From the NCBI GenBank assembly GCA_937941715.1, contig CALDGX010000105.1, forward strand, positions 1 through 22,488: DNA of 22,488 nucleotides. Direction: 5' to 3'. Below are positions 16,857 through 22,488 of the stretch, in pieces; position 1 is the stretch's first letter, and every line of letters begins with the position of its first letter. The DNA comes from an uncultured Chloracidobacterium sp. GTDB taxonomy: Bacteria; Acidobacteriota; Blastocatellia; Pyrinomonadales; Pyrinomonadaceae. Below the pieces are notes generated by a model. It ran no database searches, had not been told where the DNA came from, and worked only from the letters and a program-made list of their open reading frames with translations. The position numbers and the translations under genes were made by a program.

Positions 16857-18905
16857 TTACGCCAATCCTAGCGCCGTAATAATAACGTCGATCAATTTGA
16901 TACCAATAAACGGTGCCACAATGCCGCCGAGTCCGTAGATCAACAGATTACGCTGCAGCAGCTTCGACGCTGACATTGGTCGATACTTAACTCCTTTCAG
17001 GGCCAACGGTATCAGCACGACGATCACCAACGCGTTGAAAATAACGGCCGAAAGGATAGCCGATTGCGGCGTCTTGAGGCCCATTATGTTCAAGGCATTG
17101 AGCACCGGAAAGGTCGCGGCGAACATCGCCGGAATGATCGCGAAGTACTTCGCCACGTCATTTGCGATCGAAAACGTCGTCAAGGCTCCACGCGTCATCA
17201 GCAATTGCTTGCCGATCTCGACGACCTCGATCAGTTTGGTCGGGTCGCTGTCGAGATCGACCATATTGCCCGCTTCCTTCGCGGCCTGGGTGCCGGTATT
17301 CATCGCGACGCCGACATCTGCCTGAGCGAGTGCCGGAGCATCGTTTGTGCCGTCGCCGGTCATCGCGACGAGTTTTCCTTCGGCTTGCTCGCGTTTGATC
17401 AGCGCCATTTTGTCTTCCGGCGTTGCCTCGGCGAGAAAATCATCGACCCCGGCTTCATTTGCGATCGATGCCGCAGTCAAAGGATTGTCTCCGGTGATCA
17501 TCACCGTCTTGATGCCCATTTGACGAAGCTGATTAAACCGCTCACGCATTCCGCCCTTGACGATATCTTTAAGATAAATAACGCCGAGCGGTTTGTAATT
17601 GTCTGCCACGACCAGAGGGGTCCCGCCCTCGCGGGCAATGCGCTCGACAACCTCACGAAGTTCCGTTGGCGATTGCTGCCCACCGCTTGCAACGTATTTC
17701 TCGATCGCATCGACCGCACCCTTGCGGATCTGTCGACCGTCAAAATTGACGCCGGACATTCGCGTTTGCGCCGTAAACGCTATAAATTCGGCCTGACCTC
17801 CGCCGAGCTCGTGGATCTCGCGGCCGCGAAGTCCGTACTTCTCCTTTGCATAGACAATGATCGACCGCCCCTCAGGAGTTTCGTCTGCAAGCGACGAAAG
17901 CTGTGCCGCGTCGGCAAATTCCTCAGCGTTGACGCCTTTCAGTGGAATAAACTCGCTAGCCTGGCGGTTTCCCAGAGTGATCGTGCCCGTTTTATCGAGC
18001 AGGAGGGTATTCACATCGCCCGCCGCCTCGACCGCACGTCCGCTCATCGCGAGTACGTTGTGCTGGATCAAACGGTCCATTCCCGCAATACCGATCGCCG
18101 AGAGCAATCCGCCGATCGTCGTCGGGATCAAGCAAACCAGCAGCGAGATCAAAACAAAGATCGTCTGAGGAGCGTTCGAATAGATCGCAAACGGCTGCAA
18201 TGTAACGACCGCGAGTAAGAATACGATCGTTAATCCGGCGAGCAGGATATTCAATGCGATCTCATTCGGCGTCTTCTGCCGCGACGCACCTTCGACCAGC
18301 GAGATCATACGGTCGATAAACGTCTCGCCCGGATTTGACGTGATCTTTACCTTGATCCAATCCGAAAGCACACGAGTGCCTCCCGTAACCGCTGATCGGT
18401 CGCCGCCCGATTCACGTATCACCGGCGCCGATTCGCCCGTTATGGCCGATTCGTCGACCGACGCGACGCCCTCGACGATCTCGCCGTCGCCGGGAATAAA
18501 CTCGCCCGCTACTACGTAGACGATGTCGCCTTTTCTTAGATCCGGTGCCGCAACACTCCGCTGCGTGCCGTCGGCCTCGATCAACGTCGCCGTCGTTTCC
18601 GTCCGCGACTTGCGGAGCGTATCGGCCTGTGCTTTACCGCGGCCTTCGGCCATCGCCTCGGCGAAGTTTGCAAATAGCACCGTGAACCACAGCCAAAGCG
18701 TGATCTGAAGCTCAAACCCGAACGAGCTTTCAGCCGTCGGCGATATTAGACTTGCGATCATCCGCAGCGTTAGAAAAGTCGCTCCGACCTCCACGACAAA
18801 CATCACCGGATTTTTCAGCATCTTCCGTGGATCGAGCTTAGTGAAAGCACCGGCGATCGCCTGCCGAATAATGTTCTTGTCCCAAATAGAAATTGCGTTT
18901 TTCAT
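16857..18905 (-). CDS. kdpB: potassium-transporting P-type ATPase subunit KdpB
   Basis: KdpB is the catalytic subunit of the K+ pump, with 682 residues, the same length as E. coli KdpB. It has the actuator motif TGES (T156-S159), the phosphorylated aspartate D304 in LLLDKTGTITLGN, VMITGDNPLTAASIA in the P-domain, and the GDGTNDAPALAQADVGVAMNTGTQAA hinge region. Membrane helices lie at the N-terminus, around 210-265, and at the C-terminus. The frame is open upstream to GTG 18935, but those ten extra codons run into the CACAGAG repeat. ATG 18905, giving MKNAISIWDKNI, is therefore the likely start. kdpA lies 112 bases upstream. Confidence 0.97.
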   Translation of the reverse strand: MKNAISIWDKNIIRQAIAGAFTKLDPRKMLKNPVMFVVEVGATFLTLRMIASLISPTAESSFGFELQITLWLWFTVLFANFAEAMAEGRGKAQADTLRKSRTETTATLIEADGTQRSVAAPDLRKGDIVYVVAGEFIPGDGEIVEGVASVDESAITGESAPVIRESGGDRSAVTGGTRVLSDWIKVKITSNPGETFIDRMISLVEGASRQKTPNEIALNILLAGLTIVFLLAVVTLQPFAIYSNAPQTIFVLISLLVCLIPTTIGGLLSAIGIAGMDRLIQHNVLAMSGRAVEAAGDVNTLLLDKTGTITLGNRQASEFIPLKGVNAEEFADAAQLSSLADETPEGRSIIVYAKEKYGLRGREIHELGGGQAEFIAFTAQTRMSGVNFDGRQIRKGAVDAIEKYVASGGQQSPTELREVVERIAREGGTPLVVADNYKPLGVIYLKDIVKGGMRERFNQLRQMGIKTVMITGDNPLTAASIANEAGVDDFLAEATPEDKMALIKREQAEGKLVAMTGDGTNDAPALAQADVGVAMNTGTQAAKEAGNMVDLDSDPTKLIEVVEIGKQLLMTRGALTTFSIANDVAKYFAIIPAMFAATFPVLNALNIMGLKTPQSAILSAVIFNALVIVVLIPLALKGVKYRPMSASKLLQRNLLIYGLGGIVAPFIGIKLIDVIITALGLA

Positions 18906-18912
18906 TAGTTTG

Positions 18913-19006
18913 CACCACAGAGACACAGAGCTCACTGAGTTTTTATTGAATAAATGTAAATCACCACTTTCTCACTTTCCTCTGTGTTCTCTGTGACTCT
19001 GTGGTG
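18913..19006. repeat. CACAGAG-unit inverted repeat in the kdpA-kdpB gap
   Basis: The left arm CACCACAGAGACACAGAG (18913-18930) matches the reverse complement of the right-arm end (18989-19006) at 17 of 18 positions. Each arm is a short tandem array of CACAGAG; the right arm has one more unit and then runs out through CTCAC, which also recurs in the left arm (18931-18939, CTCACTGAG). The centre (18940-18970) is AT-rich. It almost fills the 112-base gap and touches the kdpB start region. It resembles a dispersed intergenic repeat or a non-autonomous mobile element. Confidence 0.75.
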
Positions 19007-19017
19007 AATTTCCTTCG

Positions 19018-20820
19018 TTAAAAAGTCTGCCCGTTGACCATCTGGAAATGCTCGAGTATCGGCGACAAACTCAGTGCCGGAAAGAACGTCAGGGCACCAA
19101 CGATGATCACAATGCTCACAAGCAACACGCTGAACATAACGGTGTTGACGGGAAACGTCCCCACACTCGGCGGTATCATTTTCTTTCCCGCGAGGTTTCC
19201 GGCTATCGCAAGCATCGGGATGATCATGAGAAACCTGCCAACCAGCATCGCCGCACCCAGCGTCGAGTTGTACCAGAGTGTGTTTGCATTGAGCCCCGCA
19301 AATGCCGAGCCGTTATTACCCGTTCCCGAGGTAAACGCGTAGATGATCTCAGAAAGCCCGTGAGCACCAGAATTATTTAGCGATGTCAGCCCAAATTCGG
19401 TCGAAACGGACGAGATCGCCGCCAGGCCTAGAATTATCAGCGGGAATATCAGGATATACAGCATTCCCATCTGAATGTCGTAAGCCTCTATCTTTTTGCC
19501 TAGATACTCAGGCGTTCGCCCGACCATCAGTCCGGCGATGAATACTGTCAGGATGATCATCACAAGAATGCCGTACATTCCGGCTCCGACGCCGCCAAAG
19601 ATCACTTCGCCGAGCATAATATTGATCATCGGCACGAGCCCGCCGATAGGCGTAAAGCTGTCATGCATCGAGTTGACCGCACCGCACGAAGCGTCGGTCG
19701 TCACGGTCGCAAACAACGCCGAATTCGCCACACCGAAGCGCACTTCCTTACCCTCAAAATTCCCGCCGACGACCTGTTGATCGACCGTCGTCGGATACAG
19801 CGGATTGCCTCGCGATTCGGCCCAGTACAAGGCACTGACACCTGCGATAAACAAGATCGCCATCGCCCCGAACACCGCCCAGCCATGCCCCTGCGATCTG
19901 ACCATTCGGCCCAGCGTGTATGTAAATCCCGCAGGTATCAGAAAGATGAGCAGCATCTGAATGAAATTCGAGAATGGTGTCGGATTTTCATACGGATGTG
20001 CCGAGTTGGCGTTAAAAAAGCCGCCGCCGTTCGTCCCGAGCATTTTGATCGCAAGCTGCGACGCGACCGGGCCCTGAGCGATTGTCTGCGTGTCGACAAC
20101 GAGGTCTTCCTGTACGGTTTCGCCCTTGTCGTCTTTTACGACTGCCCCATCGGCGTCCTTTTTATCGACCTTTATCGTTCGCACATCGCTAAGCTGAGCA
20201 GTATCGTAAGGTTTGAAATTCTGAACGACGCCCTGCGACACAAAAAAGATCGCCGCGATGAACGAAAGCGGCAGAAGCACGTAGAGCGTTCCGCGAGTCA
20301 GATCGACCCAAAAATTGCCGAGCTTATCGGTCTCAAATCGAGCGATACCGCGGATAAACACCGCCGCCAGGGCCATTCCGACCGCCGCCGACGCAAAATT
20401 CTGCACAGCGAGCCCGGCCATCTGCGTTAAATAGCTCATCGTCGATTCACCGCCGTAACCTTGCCAATTGGTATTAGTGACAAAGGAAACGGCCGTGTTA
20501 AACGATGAATGTTCCGACGGGCCGGCAAACCCCTGCGGATTGAGCGGCAAAAAGAACTGCAGCCGCTGGACCGCATAGAGTGCGAGCGAAGATACGAGAC
20601 TGAACACCAGCATCGCGATGCCGTACTGTTTCCAGTTCATCTCAACCGCCGGATCGACGCGCGTGATCCAATAGATAAACCGCTCGATCGGCTTGAGCAA
20701 AAAGTCGAGAAATGTCTTCCCGCCGTTATAGACCTGGACCAAAAACAAGCCCATCGGCTTGGTCAGCAGTGCGATCACGGCGAGAAAAGCAAGTATTTGT
20801 AATATTCCGTTGAGTGTCAT
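19018..20820 (-). CDS. kdpA: potassium-transporting ATPase subunit KdpA
   Basis: KdpA is the K+-selective channel-like subunit of KdpFABC, in the superfamily of K+ transporters. It has 600 residues (E. coli 557). The four selectivity-filter loops are visible: FVTNTNWQGYGGES, MLGTNGGGFFNANSAHPYENPT, VTTDASCGAVNSMHDSFTP and FTSGTGNNGSAFAGL. About ten membrane helices surround them. The extra length is largely a charged loop at about residues 209-243 (VDKKDADGAVVKDDKGE) between the first two filter regions, predicted outside the membrane. The gene starts at ATG 20820, four bases after the kdpF stop, with TAAGG from that stop serving as a weak ribosome-binding site. Confidence 0.97.
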   Translation of the reverse strand: MTLNGILQILAFLAVIALLTKPMGLFLVQVYNGGKTFLDFLLKPIERFIYWITRVDPAVEMNWKQYGIAMLVFSLVSSLALYAVQRLQFFLPLNPQGFAGPSEHSSFNTAVSFVTNTNWQGYGGESTMSYLTQMAGLAVQNFASAAVGMALAAVFIRGIARFETDKLGNFWVDLTRGTLYVLLPLSFIAAIFFVSQGVVQNFKPYDTAQLSDVRTIKVDKKDADGAVVKDDKGETVQEDLVVDTQTIAQGPVASQLAIKMLGTNGGGFFNANSAHPYENPTPFSNFIQMLLIFLIPAGFTYTLGRMVRSQGHGWAVFGAMAILFIAGVSALYWAESRGNPLYPTTVDQQVVGGNFEGKEVRFGVANSALFATVTTDASCGAVNSMHDSFTPIGGLVPMINIMLGEVIFGGVGAGMYGILVMIILTVFIAGLMVGRTPEYLGKKIEAYDIQMGMLYILIFPLIILGLAAISSVSTEFGLTSLNNSGAHGLSEIIYAFTSGTGNNGSAFAGLNANTLWYNSTLGAAMLVGRFLMIIPMLAIAGNLAGKKMIPPSVGTFPVNTVMFSVLLVSIVIIVGALTFFPALSLSPILEHFQMVNGQTF

Positions 20821-20824
20821 GGCC

Positions 20825-20914
20825 TTAGAATTTCTCAGGGCGCAAAAGCGCGTAAACCAAATAGATCATCAGAATGACCGCACACGCGGCCGCGAGTATT
20901 GATTCCCAACTCAT
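20825..20914 (-). CDS. kdpF: KdpF small subunit
   Basis: This is a 29-residue peptide, too short for ordinary ORF cut-offs. It reads MSWESILAAACAVILMIYLV followed by YALLRPEKF. This is the typical KdpF pattern: one membrane helix followed by a Y-x-L-x-x-P-E-x-F tail. KdpF stabilises the KdpABC complex in the membrane. An AAGGAG ribosome-binding site lies about 10 bases before the ATG. Its ATG overlaps the stop of the upstream 34-residue gene (ATGA), and its TAA is four bases before the kdpA ATG, so translation is coupled. Confidence 0.93.
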   Translation of the reverse strand: MSWESILAAACAVILMIYLVYALLRPEKF

Positions 20915-21015
20915 TCGCTTTTCGCTCCTTTGCGCAGCCAACCATATGCCGCGACATAGCCGAGGGCTATTAAGAAGAATCCGATGATTCCCGCTAAAAA
21001 TATCAGGTCAAGCAT
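20911..21015 (-). CDS. 34-residue membrane peptide upstream of kdpF
   Basis: The peptide begins MLDLIFLAGIIGFFLIALGY and ends with a basic tail (GWLRKGAKSE). It has one hydrophobic helix, with the positive tail probably cytoplasmic. Translation is well supported: a strong AGAGGTGAT ribosome-binding site sits six bases before the ATG, and the stop overlaps the kdpF start as ATGA. Tiny single-span ORFs just before kdpF occur in other kdp operons from memory, but I cannot name a family. It could be an additional small subunit or regulator of the KdpFABC complex. It is not KdpF itself, since the next gene matches KdpF better. Confidence 0.8.
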   Translation of the reverse strand: MLDLIFLAGIIGFFLIALGYVAAYGWLRKGAKSE

Positions 21016-21027
21016 GTCGATCACCTC

Positions 21028-21729
21028 TTAATTAAAGTTGTAGCCGAACTCAAACAGAAAGTAATGGTTTCCCTTCACCGCCTGGTCATTCCCTATCGAA
21101 TACGAAAAATACGTAGTAACCCTTGGGTGCGGCTTGTAAATAACTCCCGGTGTGAAATATCCGGCGGAATGCCGTCCCGTGATCCAGTCCGCCGCGATCG
21201 AGAACTTGCTGTTCACAGTTTGTTCGATCCCAAACTGGCCTCCGGCACGAACCGCTTTCGACGCGAACACATTTTTGCTTGCCACATATCCGCCTGCCGT
21301 CAGCCGCGTCTTATTTATAGTCTTGCTGACCGCGAGATAGGTATAGGCACCGGCGTTGTAGCTTCGATTCCGAACCGGAAAATAGAAATTGGTCCCGGCG
21401 ATCAATGCCGTGTCCTTTTTCTTGTTCTCGTAAAACTTCCATTTAACCGTCGGGACGAGCGTCGTCGAATCGTCGCCCGGCTGAACATTGCCGGTCACAT
21501 TCAAACCAAGCTCGACGTTGCCGCCGACGCCGACCACCACTCTCGGCACAAAACTTGAAAACCGTCGAACGGCCGTCTGATCATTGAATTTGAATGCAGC
21601 ATCCAGCTCCACATAAACCTTCCCGTAGCCGAGTACATCGGTCGTCGGCACATTAAATATTGTCTGCTGAGCGCTGACAAAAATGGCTGATCCTAAAAGG
21701 ATCGCAACAATAATTAGTAAGCTCTTCAT
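21028..21729 (-). CDS. outer-membrane beta-barrel protein in the kdp operon
   Basis: This 233-residue protein has a signal peptide (about 1-20, cleaved after VSA). The mature part alternates polar and hydrophobic residues in strand-length segments with many aromatic-ended strands (VYVELDAAFKF, VVVGVGGNVELGLNV, TVKWKFY, TYFSYSIG). It ends in FLFEFGYNFN, typical of outer-membrane barrels of 8-12 strands. No pore-specific motif was recognised. Its start overlaps the stop of the upstream 94-residue gene (ATGA), and its stop lies 12 bases before the 34-residue peptide, so it is translated as part of the kdp operon. A K+-permeable porin or an envelope sensor of K+ limitation are reasonable guesses, not shown. 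Confidence 0.85.
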   Translation of the reverse strand: MKSLLIIVAILLGSAIFVSAQQTIFNVPTTDVLGYGKVYVELDAAFKFNDQTAVRRFSSFVPRVVVGVGGNVELGLNVTGNVQPGDDSTTLVPTVKWKFYENKKKDTALIAGTNFYFPVRNRSYNAGAYTYLAVSKTINKTRLTAGGYVASKNVFASKAVRAGGQFGIEQTVNSKFSIAADWITGRHSAGYFTPGVIYKPHPRVTTYFSYSIGNDQAVKGNHYFLFEFGYNFN

Positions 21730-22010
21730 TTTCTTTTTTCTATCTCGTCCAAAAATATTGAACCGACGAGTATCATCGGAATTGCTGCAATGAGCAACAC
21801 CGTGCCCACACTGTCAAAAGCCGTGTCGTGAGGCACTATCGCATGCAGGATCACGCAAATGAGCCCAATAAAAAGTGCCGATATTCCTCCGAATATGCCA
21901 AAGGAAGCGGCGATCGAGCAGAAAAGCGGGCTCAATATTGTGCGTCTCAGTTGGCCTTTTGACTTACTTGTGTGCACGCTGGAATTTTCCCTGCTAATAT
22001 TGGTGTTCAT
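21726..22010 (-). CDS. 94-residue two-helix membrane protein, first gene of the kdp operon
   Basis: A polar N-terminus (about 25 residues, rich in N, S, K) is followed by two hydrophobic segments: about 27-58 (LFCSIAASFGIFGGISALFI onward) and about 66-86 (VGTVLLIAAIPMILVGSIFL). It ends in a short charged tail EIEKRK. No family was recognised. A GGAGG ribosome-binding site lies four bases before ATG 22010, and the stop overlaps the outer-membrane gene start (ATGA), so it is a real, translationally coupled gene and probably the operon leader. Confidence 0.78.
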   Translation of the reverse strand: MNTNISRENSSVHTSKSKGQLRRTILSPLFCSIAASFGIFGGISALFIGLICVILHAIVPHDTAFDSVGTVLLIAAIPMILVGSIFLDEIEKRK

Positions 22011-22050
22011 AATGCCTCCGTCAAGTTCGGAATTGACCTGACATTTTGAG

Positions 22051-22079
22051 AATATCGACCGTGGGATAAGTTTTGACTA
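22051..22079 (-). promoter_or_regulatory. candidate promoter of the kdp operon
   Basis: On the minus strand, TAGTCA (22079-22074) is followed after 17 bases by GATATT (22056-22051), each with about four of six consensus matches. It lies about 40 bases before the first gene of the operon. It is weak, as expected for a regulated promoter, and other AT-rich candidates (around 22085-22092) exist. Confidence 0.3.
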
Positions 22080-22132
22080 AGACTTATATAAAATGTTCGT
22101 AAAGATTTAGTTACCGACATTGTCACGGCCTT

Positions 22133-22162
22133 TTGCGTCTGTCTTTATAAAATCGTTATACT
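22133..22162 (+). promoter_or_regulatory. candidate promoter of the divergent permease
   Basis: TATACT (22157-22162, five of six matches) is preceded at 18 bases by TTGCGT (22133-22138, a weak -35). Transcription would begin near 22169 and give a leader of about 108 bases before the permease ATG. Confidence 0.4.
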
Positions 22163-22201
22163 TTCGCTACGGACTATTTATTTTTTAACGAAAAGGTAAG
22201 A

Positions 22202-22267
22202 TTGTTCGGAAAAGCTTGTAAAGCAGCTGGACAGAAGGGCGCGGCCGTTTGGATGGTCGTGCCTTAA
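22202..22267 (+). CDS. possible 21-codon upstream ORF (TTG start) in the permease leader
   Basis: An AAGG ribosome-binding site (22193-22196) lies five bases before TTG 22202. It opens a frame of 21 codons (FGKACKAAGQKGAAVWMVVP after the start) that ends in TAA 22265-22267, ten bases before the permease ATG. The permease ATG itself has no ribosome-binding site, so coupled translation would explain its expression. The evidence is positional only; the ORF is short and could be chance. Confidence 0.3.
   Translation: MFGKACKAAGQKGAAVWMVVP
22238..22263 (+). other. hairpin just upstream of the permease start
   Basis: GGCGCGGCC (22238-22246) can pair with GGTCGTGCC (22255-22263) in a 9-bp stem with two G-U pairs and an 8-base loop, 13 bases before ATG 22277. 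It lies inside the possible upstream ORF. No known riboswitch consensus was recognised. Confidence 0.4.
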
Positions 22268-22276
22268 TTGCGTTCT

Positions 22277-22488
22277 ATGAGTTCTATTAACGGCAGTTCG
22301 AAGGGCGGATTTCGAAATTGGTTAATGCACGGTGCCCGGCAGCCTGACGCTGCTTTTACTGCAAAGGCACATCATCCGAAACATGCCTGGTGGCAGGTGA
22401 TGTGTTTGACCGGTGTCGATTATTTTTCGACTCTGGGTTATCAGCCGGGCATCGCGTTTGCAGCCGCGGGCGTTCTTTCGCCGATCGC
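22277..22488 (+). CDS. APC-superfamily permease (3'-truncated)
   Basis: The 70 residues visible start with a polar, basic cytoplasmic tail (about 1-38). They continue into HAWWQVMCLTGVDYFSTLGY QPGIAFAAAGVLSPI, the conserved first-helix region of a bacterial APC-type transporter group usually annotated as amino-acid transporter. Substrate cannot be told from this part. Because it is transcribed divergently from the kdp operon, an ion or K+-linked role, as in the APC member KimA, is possible but speculative. The start is uncertain: ATG 22277 and TTG 22268 are both in frame, and neither has a ribosome-binding site. The gene runs off the window. Confidence 0.75.
   Translation, partial: MSSINGSSKGGFRNWLMHGARQPDAAFTAKAHHPKHAWWQVMCLTGVDYFSTLGYQPGIAFAAAGVLSPI

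Noticed and set aside
17618..17640. GGGTCCCGCC...GCGGGC resemblance to the hairpin in the kdpB-kdpC gap
   Set aside because: It encodes the conserved EGGTPLVV stretch of KdpB, so the similarity is best explained by coding constraint.
17064..18218. 384-codon open frame on the + strand opposite kdpB
   Set aside because: It lies wholly antisense to a strongly conserved gene, is rich in R, H and D as expected from a shadow frame, and shows no family pattern.
18906..18935. N-terminal extension of KdpB from GTG 18935
   Set aside because: The ten extra codons are translated from the CACAGAG repeat, whereas starting at ATG 18905 gives the standard 682-residue KdpB.
22169..22276. c-di-AMP (ydaO-type) riboswitch before the permease
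   Set aside because: The leader is short and lacks the conserved paired GA-rich core I would expect; only one simple hairpin is visible.

Overview
The window is a piece of a bacterial chromosome of moderate GC content with tightly packed genes. The mix of genes suggests Acidobacteriota, probably class Blastocatellia. It includes a two-component sensor with a Reg_prop propeller, a surface protein combining SBBP, Calx-beta and lamin-tail domains, a Kdp operon with an outer-membrane protein, and mutS2-dnaG-rpoD clustering. That placement is inference from protein style, not from a marker search. No rRNA, tRNA, CRISPR array, insertion sequence or phage gene was seen.

Region 1 (1-4200, + strand) is core housekeeping: the C-terminal Smr domain of MutS2 (cut by the window edge), DNA primase dnaG, and the primary sigma factor rpoD. 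The best promoter for rpoD is an extended -10 element that uses the TGA stop codon of dnaG as its TG motif. A textbook terminator closes rpoD.

Region 2 (4200-13520, + strand) is accessory. It holds a secreted cysteine-rich protein of unknown function with an internal duplication, followed by a terminator. Then come a large propeller-sensor histidine kinase with its NarL-type response regulator, a 1278-residue secreted multidomain surface protein with seven SBBP repeats, and a small conserved protein resembling DUF6620.

Region 3 (13528-22010, - strand) is a potassium-uptake operon. Transcription order is: 94-aa membrane protein, outer-membrane beta-barrel, 34-aa membrane peptide, kdpF, kdpA, kdpB, kdpC, a truncated kdpD, then the tRNA CCA-adding enzyme cca. 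The first four genes are coupled by ATGA overlaps or gaps of a few bases. KdpFABC would form the high-affinity ATP-driven K+ importer. KdpD keeps only its N-terminal sensor and Usp domains; there is no histidine kinase and no KdpE in the window. Each of the three gaps separating kdpA, kdpB, kdpC and kdpD carries a different inverted repeat. Two of these are built from short tandem units (CACAGAG and CAGAT) and look like members of dispersed intergenic repeat families.

Region 4 (22011-22488) is a divergent intergenic region followed by the start of an APC-superfamily permease (+ strand, cut by the window edge). Its leader has a candidate promoter, a possible 21-codon upstream ORF and a stable hairpin, while the annotated ATG has no ribosome-binding site. 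The unusual material lies mainly in the extended Kdp operon: the extra outer-membrane and small-membrane genes, the kinase-less KdpD, and the inverted repeats in the gaps.
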